Assembly: GCA_022764505.1 (NCBI GenBank)
Contig: JALEQJ010000004.1
Coordinates: forward strand, 62,001-126,000
DNA length: 64,000 nucleotides
DNA from: Phocaeicola sp.
GTDB lineage: Bacteria > Bacteroidota > Bacteroidia > Bacteroidales > Bacteroidaceae
Reading direction: 5' to 3'
Shown: piece by piece, positions 36,348-45,261 of the stretch
How the letters are laid out: every line of letters begins with the position of its first letter
Numbering within the stretch: position 1 is the first letter of the stretch
Notes under the pieces: generated by a model
What the model saw: only the letters and a program-made list of their open reading frames with translations
Told to the model about the DNA's origin: nothing
Database searches by the model: none
Made by a program: the position numbers and the translations under genes

Positions 36348-37772
36348 ATGGAAGAAGTTAAATTCCGAATTGAAAGCGACCTGCTTGGTGAACGCCAAAT
36401 ACCGGCCGATAAACTTTATGGTGTACAGACGTTGCGTGGTATAGAAAACTTCCGTATCAGCAAATTTCTTTTGAGTGATTATCCTTTATTTATTTATGGT
36501 TTGGCTTGGACAAAAGAAGCAGCAGCCATCGCCAATCATAGATTGGGACTACTCACAGACGCACAAAAAGATGCTATCGTAACGGCTTGCCATGAACTAT
36601 TGGAAGGAAAACACCATGAAAATTTCCCTATAGATATGATCCAAGGCGGAGCAGGAACTACTACAAACATGAATGCAAACGAAGTGATTTGTAACAGAGC
36701 TCTCCAAATTATGGGACATCAAGCCGGAGAGTTTCAGTATCTCACTCCCAATGACCATGTAAATGGCTCACAATCTACAAACGATGCTTATCCTACAGCT
36801 ATTCATTTAGGTTTGTATGCCTCTCACTTGAAGTTCCGCACACACCTCATCAATCTAATTGCTGCCTTGAGAAAGAAAAGCACAGAGTTTGCGCATGTAT
36901 TGAAGATGGGACGCACTCAGCTCCAAGATGCAGTTCCTATGACTTTAGGACAAACATTCAGTGGTTTTGCCTCTATTTTGGAAGCAGAAGTAGAACATTT
37001 AGATTATGCAGCAGAAGAATTCCTTGAAGTAAATATGGGTGCTACAGCCATAGGTACCGGTATCTGTGCAGAACCTCATTATGCCGAATATGTAATAGAG
37101 GCCTTGAAACAAATCACAGGTTGGAATGTAGTTTTAGCAAAAGACCTTGTAGGTGCTACCAGCGACACTTCTGTGATGATTTCTTATAGCTCTGAGCTGA
37201 AACGCATAGCAGTGAAAGTAAACAAGATCTGTAATGACCTTCGTCTTTTGAGTAGTGGACCACGCTCCGGATTAAACGAAATCAACCTGCCTCCTATGCA
37301 GCCGGGGTCTTCCATTATGCCGGGAAAAGTAAACCCGGTTATCCCCGAAGTGATGAGCCAAATCTGCTACAAAGTAATGGGCAACGATCTTACTGTAACT
37401 ATGGCAGGAGATGCGGCACAAATGGAGCTGAACGCTATGGAACCAGTAATGGCACAATGCTGCTTTGAGTCTTTGGAAATACTCGCCAATGGCTTTGATA
37501 CTCTCTGCGAAAGATGTATAAATAATATAGAAGCCAACGAAGAAGTATGTAGAGAACACATTAAAAACAGTATAGGTATAGTAACTGCACTTAACCCTAT
37601 CATTGGTTACAAGAACTCTACCAAGATAGCCAAAGAAGCTATGGAAACAGGCAAAGGCGTTTACGATCTCGTATTGGAACACGATATCTTGGATAAGAAA
37701 GATTTAGACACGATCCTTGCACCGGAAAATATGATAAGCCCTGTAAAATTGGATATTAAACCCAAACACTAA
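36348..37772 (+). CDS. aspA: Aspartate ammonia-lyase
   Basis: Converts aspartate to fumarate and ammonia, feeding anaerobic fumarate respiration. It has 474 residues, the usual length of the aspartase/fumarase II family. Conserved blocks are GGAGTTTNMNANEV (~100-113), NDHVNGSQSTNDAYPTA (~134-150), KMGRTQLQDAVPMT and the flexible signature loop GSSIMPGKVNP near 325. Class II fumarase is the main alternative, but the LQDAVPMTLGQTF wording, as against the fumarase L(Q/M)DATP pattern, favours aspartase. It has its own promoter (36287-36318) and terminator (37796-37841). Confidence 0.9.
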   Translation: MEEVKFRIESDLLGERQIPADKLYGVQTLRGIENFRISKFLLSDYPLFIYGLAWTKEAAAIANHRLGLLTDAQKDAIVTACHELLEGKHHENFPIDMIQGGAGTTTNMNANEVICNRALQIMGHQAGEFQYLTPNDHVNGSQSTNDAYPTAIHLGLYASHLKFRTHLINLIAALRKKSTEFAHVLKMGRTQLQDAVPMTLGQTFSGFASILEAEVEHLDYAAEEFLEVNMGATAIGTGICAEPHYAEYVIEALKQITGWNVVLAKDLVGATSDTSVMISYSSELKRIAVKVNKICNDLRLLSSGPRSGLNEINLPPMQPGSSIMPGKVNPVIPEVMSQICYKVMGNDLTVTMAGDAAQMELNAMEPVMAQCCFESLEILANGFDTLCERCINNIEANEEVCREHIKNSIGIVTALNPIIGYKNSTKIAKEAMETGKGVYDLVLEHDILDKKDLDTILAPENMISPVKLDIKPKH

Positions 37773-37795
37773 TTCTACAGAAAAGTACGAGTAAA

Positions 37796-37841
37796 AAGAG
37801 GTGTGCCAAAACAAAAGATTTTGGTGCACCTCTTCTTTTTT
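37796..37841 (+). terminator. Terminator of aspA
   Basis: A 16-bp inverted repeat with two G-T wobbles (AAGAGGTGTGCCAAAA at 37796-37811, TTTTGGTGCACCTCTT at 37819-37834) is followed by CTTTTTTT. Confidence 0.85.
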
Positions 37842-37892
37842 TAGATAAAAAATAAATCTACAATTCTCTCCTACCTATCCGCTTTCTCGCGC

Positions 37893-37922
37893 TTGCCCAT
37901 CGGCAAAGTATTGCTAAATTTG
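37893..37922 (+). promoter_or_regulatory. Predicted promoter of the purM-prfA-pyrF operon
   Basis: -33 TTG (37893-37895), a 19-bp spacer and -7 TAAATTTG (37915-37922), ~25 bp before the ATG at 37948. Confidence 0.65.
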
Positions 37923-37947
37923 CACACATATATCAAGACCTAACATC

Positions 37948-39120
37948 ATGAGTAATCAACGGTACATGAAACGTGGTGTATCTGCTTCCAAAGAAGACGT
38001 ACACGCAGCCATTAAAAACATAGATAAAGGAATTTTTCCACGTGCTTTCTGCAAAATCATTCCGGATATATTGGGAGGAGACCCTGAGTATTGCAACATT
38101 ATGCACGCAGACGGAGCAGGAACGAAGTCCTCTTTGGCATATATGTATTGGAAAGAAACAGGAGATCTCAGTGTTTGGAAAGGCATTGCACAAGATGCCC
38201 TTATTATGAATATAGATGATTTGCTTTGTGTAGGAGCTGTAGACAACATTCTGGTATCTTCTACCATAGGAAGAAACAAACTGCTCATACCCGGCGAAGT
38301 CATTTCTGCTATTATCAATGGTACAGATGAGCTGATGGCAGAGTTGCGAGAAATGGGTATAGGGGTATATGGTACAGGAGGAGAAACCGCAGATGTGGGA
38401 GATTTGGTACGTACTATCATAGTAGATTCTACAGTAACTTGCAGAATGAAACGATCCGATGTGATAGACAATGCAAACATTTGTCCGGGTGATGTCATAG
38501 TAGGTATGGCGTCCTATGGACAAGCTACTTACGAAACTGCTTACAATGGTGGTATGGGAAGCAATGGTTTGACCAGTGCCAGACACGATGTATTCTCCGA
38601 TTATTTGGCAAAGAAATATCCGGAAAGTTATGATGCCGCCGTACCGGAAGATTTGGTATATAGTGGTTCACTCCGTCTTACTGATAACGTAGAGGGTTCT
38701 CCCTTAGATGCAGGAAAATTGGTACTCTCTCCTACACGTACCTATGCTCCCGTAATCAAAGCTGTTTTGGACTCTGTACGCCCACATATACATGGTATGG
38801 TACATTGCTCGGGTGGCGCACAAACTAAAGTACTACACTTCGTAGGAAACAATTGCAAAGTAATAAAAGATAACCTCTTCCCCGTTCCCCCTCTTTTCCG
38901 CACCATCAAGGAAGAAAGCGGTACAGACTGGGAAGAAATGTACAAGGTCTTCAATATGGGACATCGTATGGAAGTATATCTACCCGCAGATTATGCAGAA
39001 GAAGTGATGCGTATCACACGCACTTTTGGTATAGATACGCAAATAGTGGGACGAGTAGAAGAAAACACGAAGAAAGAACTCATCATAGAAAGTGAATTTG
39101 GCACTTTCCATTACGAATAA
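37948..39120 (+). CDS. purM: Phosphoribosylformylglycinamidine cyclo-ligase (AIR synthase)
   Basis: Fifth step of purine synthesis, closing the imidazole ring of AIR with ATP. It has 390 residues, slightly longer than E. coli PurM (345), as in other Bacteroidota. The PurM fold is seen in HADGAGTKSSLAYMYW (~51-66), the metal/ATP loop ALIMNIDDLLCVGA near 88, GTGGETADV near 145 and the C-terminal HCSGGAQTKVLHF. It heads an operon with prfA (18 bp later) and pyrF, an order I recall from other Bacteroidales. Confidence 0.92.
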   Translation: MSNQRYMKRGVSASKEDVHAAIKNIDKGIFPRAFCKIIPDILGGDPEYCNIMHADGAGTKSSLAYMYWKETGDLSVWKGIAQDALIMNIDDLLCVGAVDNILVSSTIGRNKLLIPGEVISAIINGTDELMAELREMGIGVYGTGGETADVGDLVRTIIVDSTVTCRMKRSDVIDNANICPGDVIVGMASYGQATYETAYNGGMGSNGLTSARHDVFSDYLAKKYPESYDAAVPEDLVYSGSLRLTDNVEGSPLDAGKLVLSPTRTYAPVIKAVLDSVRPHIHGMVHCSGGAQTKVLHFVGNNCKVIKDNLFPVPPLFRTIKEESGTDWEEMYKVFNMGHRMEVYLPADYAEEVMRITRTFGIDTQIVGRVEENTKKELIIESEFGTFHYE

Positions 39121-39138
39121 AAAAATACATACATATAC

Positions 39139-40251
39139 ATGGCAGGAAACAGCACACTATTAGAGAAATTAGAAGGATTAGTAGCACGTTTTGAAGAAGT
39201 ATCTACGCTCATTACAGACCCCAATGTGATAGCCGACCAAAAAAGATACGTCAAGCTCACCAAAGAATACAAAGAACTGGGAGATTTAGTACGCACCAAA
39301 AACGAATATGTACAGTGCATACAAGGGATAGACGAAGCCAAAGAAATACTGCTCAATGAGAGCGACCCCGAAATGAAAGAAATGGCAAGAGAGGAACTCA
39401 CGCTTTGCGAAGCACGTCTACCGGAACTTGAAGAAGAAATAAAGCTACTCCTTGTACCTGCCGACCCACAAGATGATAGAAATGCCATCTTAGAAATACG
39501 TGGTGGAACAGGTGGAGATGAAGCTGCCATATTTGCAGGAGACCTCTTCCGTATGTACACCAAATACTGCGAAGACAAAGGCTGGCGTATGGAAGTGTCC
39601 AGTCTTAGTGAAGGTGCTGCCGGTGGTTTCAAAGAAATTATCTGCTCGGTATCCGGAGAAAAAGTCTATGGGATACTGAAATATGAATCCGGAGTACACC
39701 GTGTACAACGAGTACCTGCCACAGAAACACAAGGTCGTGTACATACATCTGCTGCCTCTGTAGCTGTGCTACCGGAAGCAGAACCTTTCGATGTAGAAAT
39801 AAACGAAGGCGAAATAAAATGGGACACCTTCCGTAGTAGCGGAGCCGGAGGACAAAACGTAAACAAGGTAGAATCCGGAGTACGCCTGCGTTATAACTGG
39901 AAAAATCCCAATACAGGTGTAGTAGAAGAAATCCTCATAGAATGTACAGAAACCAGAGACCAGCCTAAGAACAAGGAAAGAGCATTGGCACGTCTGCGCA
40001 CATTCATCTACGATAAGGAACACCAAAAATACATAGACGATATTTCCAGCAAACGTAAAACTATGGTTTCTACAGGAGACCGTTCTGCCAAAATACGTAC
40101 TTATAACTATCCACAAGGTCGTATTACAGACCATAGAATAAACTATACCATCTATAATCTATCTGCTTTTATGGACGGCGATATTCAGGATTGTATAGAC
40201 CACCTCATCGTAGCAGAAAATGCAGAACGCCTCAAAGAAAGTGAATTGTAA
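39139..40251 (+). CDS. prfA: Peptide chain release factor 1
   Basis: Terminates translation at UAA and UAG. It has 370 residues. The catalytic GGQ is at 237-239 (SSGAGGQNVNKVES), and the codon-reading tripeptide is PAT at 193-195 (RVPATETQGR), the P-x-T form of RF1 rather than the SPF of RF2. The N-terminal helical domain (1-105) is intact. Second gene of the purM-prfA-pyrF operon; pyrF follows after 24 bp. Confidence 0.97.
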   Translation: MAGNSTLLEKLEGLVARFEEVSTLITDPNVIADQKRYVKLTKEYKELGDLVRTKNEYVQCIQGIDEAKEILLNESDPEMKEMAREELTLCEARLPELEEEIKLLLVPADPQDDRNAILEIRGGTGGDEAAIFAGDLFRMYTKYCEDKGWRMEVSSLSEGAAGGFKEIICSVSGEKVYGILKYESGVHRVQRVPATETQGRVHTSAASVAVLPEAEPFDVEINEGEIKWDTFRSSGAGGQNVNKVESGVRLRYNWKNPNTGVVEEILIECTETRDQPKNKERALARLRTFIYDKEHQKYIDDISSKRKTMVSTGDRSAKIRTYNYPQGRITDHRINYTIYNLSAFMDGDIQDCIDHLIVAENAERLKESEL

Positions 40252-40275
40252 ACTCTATAAACTCTCCCCTCTCTT

Positions 40276-41103
40276 ATGAATAAGCAAACGCTCATAGAAA
40301 ACATTCGCAGAAAGCAGAGCTTCCTCTGCGTAGGATTAGATACGGATATAAAGAAAATCCCGGCACATTTATTGCAAGAGGAAGATCCCATATTTTCATT
40401 CAATAAAGCGATTATTGATGCCACAGCACCTTATTGTATAGCTTACAAACCAAACTTGGCTTTCTATGAAAGTATGGGCGTAAAGGGTTGGATAGCTTTT
40501 GAGAAAACAGTAAAGTATATTCAAGAGCATTATCCGGACCAATTCATCATAGCAGATGCCAAGCGAGGAGATATTGGAAATACCTCTCAAATGTACGCAC
40601 AAACTTTCTTCGGAGAACAAAACATAGATGCGGTTACAGTAGCTCCTTATATGGGAGAAGACAGTGTTACGCCATTCTTGAATTACGAGGGGAAATGGGT
40701 AATTCTACTCGCCCTCACTTCCAACAAAGGTTCGCAGGATTTCCAATTGACAGCAGACGCACAAGGAGAAAGACTCTTTGAGAAAGTATTGCGCACCTCT
40801 CAACAATGGGGAAGTACAGAAAATCTTATGTATGTAGTAGGTGCTACACAAGGCAAAATGTTTCAAGACATTCGTGCTATTGCACCTCATCATTTCTTAT
40901 TGGTACCCGGTGTAGGTGCACAAGGAGGCTCCCTCGAAGAAGTCTGTCAATATGGAATGAATAAGGATTGTGGACTTATCGTAAACTCCAGTCGTGCCAT
41001 TATTTACGCAGACAAGAGTGAACACTTCGCAGAAGTAGCAGCTATAGAAGCGAAAAAGGTACAAGCCGAAATGGCTATTCAATTACAAAAACACCACGTA
41101 TAA
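40276..41103 (+). CDS. pyrF: Orotidine 5'-phosphate decarboxylase
   Basis: Last step of UMP synthesis. It has 275 residues, which places it with the longer type 2 (mycobacterial-type) enzymes. The active-site tetrad is in [14 protein letters not shown], with Asp94, Lys96 and Asp99. The substrate-binding [14 protein letters not shown] near residue 16 and [11 protein letters not shown] near 207 are present. It is the third gene of the purM operon; the lipoprotein hydrolase begins 4 bp later. Confidence 0.95.
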   Translation: MNKQTLIENIRRKQSFLCVGLDTDIKKIPAHLLQEEDPIFSFNKAIIDATAPYCIAYKPNLAFYESMGVKGWIAFEKTVKYIQEHYPDQFIIADAKRGDIGNTSQMYAQTFFGEQNIDAVTVAPYMGEDSVTPFLNYEGKWVILLALTSNKGSQDFQLTADAQGERLFEKVLRTSQQWGSTENLMYVVGATQGKMFQDIRAIAPHHFLLVPGVGAQGGSLEEVCQYGMNKDCGLIVNSSRAIIYADKSEHFAEVAAIEAKKVQAEMAIQLQKHHV

Positions 41104-41107
41104 CTAT

Positions 41108-42025
41108 ATGAAGAAAATTCTATTCTTACTCGCACTCTGTACTGTTTTCGCCTCTTGCAAGACCTATCATATGCAAGAGAGCCAAGTATTTATCCCCGGG
41201 AAATACATAGCCAAAGATACACTACAGATGAAGCCCGTTCCGGAATGGAAGCAAACTCCCAAAGAAGTTTACCTCTCTATCATAAAAAAAGCAGAAGGTA
41301 CAGTGTACCAAGACAAAAAACTCTGTGTAACAAGAAAGTACTTTACAAACAAAGCGGGAAAGAAATTGGAATTGTTGTATTTTACCCCTACAAAATACAA
41401 AAAGAAAGGCATCTTCTTCCCCGGCAATGGTACCAAAGTGTACGATTATTACGTAGCATTGAAAAACTTGGCTATACAAGCAGAGAGCCAAGTTATTTAT
41501 GTCAATTACGAAGGATATGGACACAGTGATGGAACTCCCTCTTTTCAAGCTACCTTTGCAGACAATAATGAACTTATCGCTTACTTGCGTGAAAATGACA
41601 ATGCACCAACCTTTGTTTGTGGATATTCTATAGGCACCATCTTTGCTACCTATGCTGCCGCAGATATGCAAGTACCCAATTTGTTTTTGGTTTCTCCTCT
41701 CAGCAGTAGCTTGGATTACGCTACCTTCCTCAAGAAAAGCTACACAAGAGGACTGAAGGTAATCTTCCGTCCTTTCTTACGCCTAAAAGGCACACAAAAT
41801 TTGATGGAGATATCGCCTAAGAGCAAAATCAGCCACTATACAGGAACTCTACACATCTATCACTCTAAGAAAGACCAAACTGTACCTTATAGTATGGGAG
41901 TTACTATGTATAAGACGGCTCTCACCCGGCAAAAGACTTTACATACACAAAATACAGGAAATCACGCTTCTTATTTTGACAAAGAGAATTGGGAGAAAGT
42001 GATTCTAAAAATCAAAGATTTATAA
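41108..42025 (+). CDS. Alpha/beta hydrolase lipoprotein
   Basis: Envelope-attached hydrolase of 305 residues with a lipoprotein signal peptide (lipobox FASC, Cys17). The fold is shown by the oxyanion strand GIFFPGNGTKVYDYY near residue 98, the nucleophile elbow CGYSIGT with Ser near 180, the acid Asp in HSKKDQTVP near 259 and His in GNHASYF near 286. The substrate is unknown; homologues are annotated only as alpha/beta hydrolases. It begins 4 bp after pyrF, so it is transcribed with the purM operon, though its function is probably unrelated. Confidence 0.85.
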   Translation: MKKILFLLALCTVFASCKTYHMQESQVFIPGKYIAKDTLQMKPVPEWKQTPKEVYLSIIKKAEGTVYQDKKLCVTRKYFTNKAGKKLELLYFTPTKYKKKGIFFPGNGTKVYDYYVALKNLAIQAESQVIYVNYEGYGHSDGTPSFQATFADNNELIAYLRENDNAPTFVCGYSIGTIFATYAAADMQVPNLFLVSPLSSSLDYATFLKKSYTRGLKVIFRPFLRLKGTQNLMEISPKSKISHYTGTLHIYHSKKDQTVPYSMGVTMYKTALTRQKTLHTQNTGNHASYFDKENWEKVILKIKDL

Positions 42026-42039
42026 CAGCAGACAAGCGT

Positions 42040-42636
42040 ATGAATTTTCTACAATTAGCAAAAGAAAGATACACTACAAAAGCCTACAATGGAACAACTC
42101 TGAATGAAGAAACCATAGAAGATCTAAAGCAGATATTACGCCTCAGTCCCTCTTCCATCAATAGTCAGCCTTGGAAATTTATATTTGTAAGCGATAAGGA
42201 AATCAAAGAAGAACTTGCCAAACGCTCTTTCTTCAATGAGGAAAAGGTAAGAAAAGCCTCTCACATAGTCATTTTCTGTGTACGCAATAACACCCAAGAT
42301 TTCGAGCAATATCTTAAAGAGAACTTGGCAGAGCGTGTGCAAGAATACTACGCCAGAATGCTGAAGCCACAAGGCGATGCTGCTGTACAAACGTGGTTGG
42401 AGAAACAAGTCTACATAGCATTGGGTTACTTTCTATCTGCTTGTGCCGGTATGAATGTAGACAGTACTGCTATGGAAGGCATAGACACAAACGCTTACGA
42501 TGAAGTACTGAAACCTGAGGGTTATAAAACACTCTTTGCTGTAGCGATAGGCAACAGAAATCCAGAAGATAGCAATCAACCTCTGCACACACCTAAATGG
42601 AGAAGAGCAGAGGAAGAAGTAATCGTTTCTATCTGA
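42040..42636 (+). CDS. NfsB-like NAD(P)H nitroreductase
   Basis: FMN-dependent oxidoreductase of 198 residues, a different subfamily from the one at 9521. From the start at 42040 the protein opens MNFLQLAKERYTTKAYNGTTL, which is the normal N-terminus; the earlier in-frame start at 41989 lies inside the preceding gene. FMN contacts are expected in RLSPSSINSQPWKFI (~40-54) and in ALGYFLSACAGMNVDSTAMEG (near 125-148). NfsB/YdgI-type enzymes reduce nitroaromatics and quinones; the natural substrate is unknown. It converges on hemN with only 5 bp between the stop codons. Confidence 0.9.
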   Translation: MNFLQLAKERYTTKAYNGTTLNEETIEDLKQILRLSPSSINSQPWKFIFVSDKEIKEELAKRSFFNEEKVRKASHIVIFCVRNNTQDFEQYLKENLAERVQEYYARMLKPQGDAAVQTWLEKQVYIALGYFLSACAGMNVDSTAMEGIDTNAYDEVLKPEGYKTLFAVAIGNRNPEDSNQPLHTPKWRRAEEEVIVSI

Positions 42637-42641
42637 AGATC

Positions 42642-44006
42642 CTAAACCGGTTTAGAAAAGGCGTAGGTATTTCCTATCATCAGAGGATCAAGGCTGGCTA
42701 CGATATTGCGTACAAAAGCATAACCCGCAGGCGTTACTTGAAGCTGTTCCTCATCATAGACCAATAAACCATCTTGTACAAAGCCATTGAGTACCTCTTC
42801 TCGGTAAGCAGTGGCTTTTTTTAGTGCCTTTACACTGAAACCCAATTTAGCAGACAATTCTGTCCAATGCAGGCGATAATTGCACATCAGAGACTCTACA
42901 ATCTCTCTCATACATTGCTCTTGGGAATTAAGCTCATACCCCTTTGCTACCCCGAAAATCCCGGCTTCTACACAGTTTATATAGGTAGCTATATCTTTGG
43001 TATGCTGGATATACGCATCTTGTAGCTGACTGATACCTGTTACCCCCAAAGCATACACTTGTGCTGTGGTACGCTTGGTACAATAACCTTGAAAGTTACG
43101 ATGCAATTGATTGTTCTGCAAAGCCAAATATAACTCATCTTCAGGTGTTACGAAATGGTCCATACCTATAGGCATATAGCCTGCTACTTGCAATCTCTCT
43201 TTTGCCGTATGAAATATCCCGTTTCTTTCTGCACCGGTAGGTAATCCTATTTTCTCCAATACTAATTGCTGTTTATTCACCCAAGGTACGTGTGCATAAG
43301 CGAAAGTTACCAATCTATCCGGACGTAATGCTATTATACGTTCTACCGTATTCAGAAAACTTTCTACAGTCTGATGAGGTAATCCATACAATAAATCTAC
43401 ATTGATAGAAACTCCTTTGGTACGGAGTAAAGAGAATATCTGCTCCAACGGTAATGCCGAAGGTCTACGATTGACAGCTTTCAGCACTACAGGATTAAGG
43501 TCTTGCACTCCGATACTGAATCTATTGAAATAGCTTTCTGTCAGTCCTTCCCAATCTTGCTCTGTAAGATACGCAGGGTGGCATTCTATGGCTATCTCCG
43601 GAGTATCTATAGTAGAGAAATGAGAAAGTAAATGCTCATTCAGTTCTTTCAGCACAGTATAAGGTAAGGCTGTAGGACTTCCTCCGCCGTAATGTATCTG
43701 TGAGATACATCTGTCTTTGTCCAAGAGAGGCAATAACAAGTCTATTTCTTTGTGCAAGGTAGCTACATACTTATCAATCCATTCTCTATCCGGCATAGCA
43801 TAAGAATTGCAACCACAATAATGACATAAATGCCTGCAATAAGGTATATGAAAATAAAAAGAAAGATTACGTTCCGGGAGAGTATTGGAGCGCAAGATAG
43901 CTTCTTTATATGCCTCTTCGTTATAGCTCGAAAAATGATTGGCTGGCGGATAGCTGGTGTATCGTGGCACAGCGTAATTGTATTTGGATAATATATCTTC
44001 GTTCAT
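42642..44006 (-). CDS. hemN: Oxygen-independent coproporphyrinogen III oxidase
   Basis: Radical SAM enzyme converting coproporphyrinogen III to protoporphyrinogen IX without oxygen. From the start at 44006 it has 454 residues. The N-terminus LSKYNYAVPRYTSYPPANHF is diagnostic of true HemN. The [4Fe-4S] cysteines are Cys57, Cys61 and Cys64 (YCRHLCHYCGC), and GMDHFVTPEDELYLALQN and LHRNFQGYCT near 310 also match HemN rather than HemW or the heme-degrading HutW/ChuW branch. The start lies 4 bp after the MFS stop, which replaces a longer frame beginning at 44069. It is the third gene of the TonB-MFS-hemN operon; its stop lies in the 14-bp palindrome CTAAACCGGTTTAG (42642-42655). Confidence 0.93.
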   Translation of the reverse strand: MNEDILSKYNYAVPRYTSYPPANHFSSYNEEAYKEAILRSNTLPERNLSFYFHIPYCRHLCHYCGCNSYAMPDREWIDKYVATLHKEIDLLLPLLDKDRCISQIHYGGGSPTALPYTVLKELNEHLLSHFSTIDTPEIAIECHPAYLTEQDWEGLTESYFNRFSIGVQDLNPVVLKAVNRRPSALPLEQIFSLLRTKGVSINVDLLYGLPHQTVESFLNTVERIIALRPDRLVTFAYAHVPWVNKQQLVLEKIGLPTGAERNGIFHTAKERLQVAGYMPIGMDHFVTPEDELYLALQNNQLHRNFQGYCTKRTTAQVYALGVTGISQLQDAYIQHTKDIATYINCVEAGIFGVAKGYELNSQEQCMREIVESLMCNYRLHWTELSAKLGFSVKALKKATAYREEVLNGFVQDGLLVYDEEQLQVTPAGYAFVRNIVASLDPLMIGNTYAFSKPV

Positions 44007-44010
44007 TCGT

Positions 44011-45252
44011 TTAGTCGGTTTTATGTGATAAAACTCTTTCCTTTCTTCCGAGCCAGCAAACATACACAAAAGACAGAGTAGCCAAGAATACTTCTACATA
44101 AAAAAGTCCACTATATCCCCACAAATCTGCTATTCTGCCACTCAATACAGCTATCACAATACCCATAAGATGTGTAATAACGGTCTGCACGGTAAAATCT
44201 GTGCCTTCTCTTCCAGTACGTACACATTCCATAGAAGAAGTGTATACGACTACGGTAGCCATACCGTAACTACCCCAAAGCAGCATAATCATAGCATAAA
44301 TCATAAACGTAGTAACTGCTATTCTTGAGCAGTAAGCAAAGACAAGTGCACAAAATACTATCAAGCCTGCAAACAATATACGTGCTTTTCCAATACCCAC
44401 TCTCTTGACTATTAAACCGGATAGAAAAGAAGCAAGGAAAGCTGTAAATGTACCTACAACCCCACTCATAAATCCTATTTCTTTCAGAGAATAGCCCGAG
44501 TCTACCAAGTAAGGTCGCAGTATAGACAAGGTTCCCACAATACCCCCATAATACAAGACCAAGAACAATACTTGTTTCCAGATACCTCTTTGCGCAAAAA
44601 AATATGCAAAGTCCGCCCAATGTACCTTGACTTTTTCCGACCTTGCCCTAAGCGGTTTATTCTGCCTAAACATCAATGGAATAATAGCCAATAGTACGAA
44701 GAGTGCCAAGCAAGACAATACTATCTTCCAGCCATACAGAGAAAGAATGAGTAGCAAGACGCCTCCTCCTACCAATGTACCGCCAAAACTTCCCATAGAC
44801 TGCATACTATTGAGCAAGCTCTTGTCTTCACGCTCAAACAAACGAACAGCCAATGCGTCTGTAGCTATATCTTGCGTAGCAGAAGCGATAAGAGAAAGAA
44901 CTATCAGCGTTATTACCAATAAGAAATTTGTACTCAAGTCCAACCAAGCCACTATAAAAATAAGTCCTGCATATAGTAGTTCCGAGGAAATAATGAAACG
45001 CTTATAATCTGCCATCGTTCTGCACTGCTTGTCTACCAATGGTGCCCAAAGAAACTTCAACACCCACGGCAACTTTATGATTTGCAACATAGCGATAGAA
45101 GAAAGAGAAAAGTCCGACTCCCTCATCAGTACTTGTATAGCTGTAGAGAAAAAGCTCATCGGGATAGATTGAGCTATATACAAGAAAAAGAAAGTGCCCA
45201 AGTGAAGCACTTTCTCTTTCGGTTCGGATATGTGGTTAGTATATTCCTCCAT
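44011..45252 (-). CDS. MFS transporter, RhtX/FptX-like
   Basis: Inner-membrane permease of 413 residues with twelve hydrophobic segments. The order of motifs (FFFLYIAQSIPMSFF at the start, PWVLKFLWAPLVDKQC near 65, ASATQDIATDALAVRL near 125) resembles AmpG and the RhtX/FptX siderophore importers. It lies between a TonB receptor (9 bp upstream) and hemN (4 bp downstream), so it most likely carries the compound brought in by the receptor across the inner membrane, either a porphyrin precursor or an iron-siderophore. The substrate is inferred only from context. Confidence 0.85.
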   Translation of the reverse strand: MEEYTNHISEPKEKVLHLGTFFFLYIAQSIPMSFFSTAIQVLMRESDFSLSSIAMLQIIKLPWVLKFLWAPLVDKQCRTMADYKRFIISSELLYAGLIFIVAWLDLSTNFLLVITLIVLSLIASATQDIATDALAVRLFEREDKSLLNSMQSMGSFGGTLVGGGVLLLILSLYGWKIVLSCLALFVLLAIIPLMFRQNKPLRARSEKVKVHWADFAYFFAQRGIWKQVLFLVLYYGGIVGTLSILRPYLVDSGYSLKEIGFMSGVVGTFTAFLASFLSGLIVKRVGIGKARILFAGLIVFCALVFAYCSRIAVTTFMIYAMIMLLWGSYGMATVVVYTSSMECVRTGREGTDFTVQTVITHLMGIVIAVLSGRIADLWGYSGLFYVEVFLATLSFVYVCWLGRKERVLSHKTD

Positions 45253-45261
45253 TAAGTCTAT

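Noticed and set aside
37933-38586. 217-codon minus-strand frame opposite purM
   Set aside because: It lies wholly over the well-supported purM coding region, has a low-complexity Ser/Tyr/His/Cys-rich composition typical of an antisense shadow, and matches no family known to me.
42642-44006. HutW/ChuW-type anaerobic heme-degrading enzyme
   Set aside because: The YNYAVPRYTSYP opening and the GMDHF/LHRNFQGY blocks are those of true HemN.
44007-44069. Twenty-one-residue N-terminal extension of HemN
   Set aside because: It would overlap the MFS gene by 59 bp, while the ATG at 44006 is 4 bp after the MFS stop and gives the standard HemN N-terminus.
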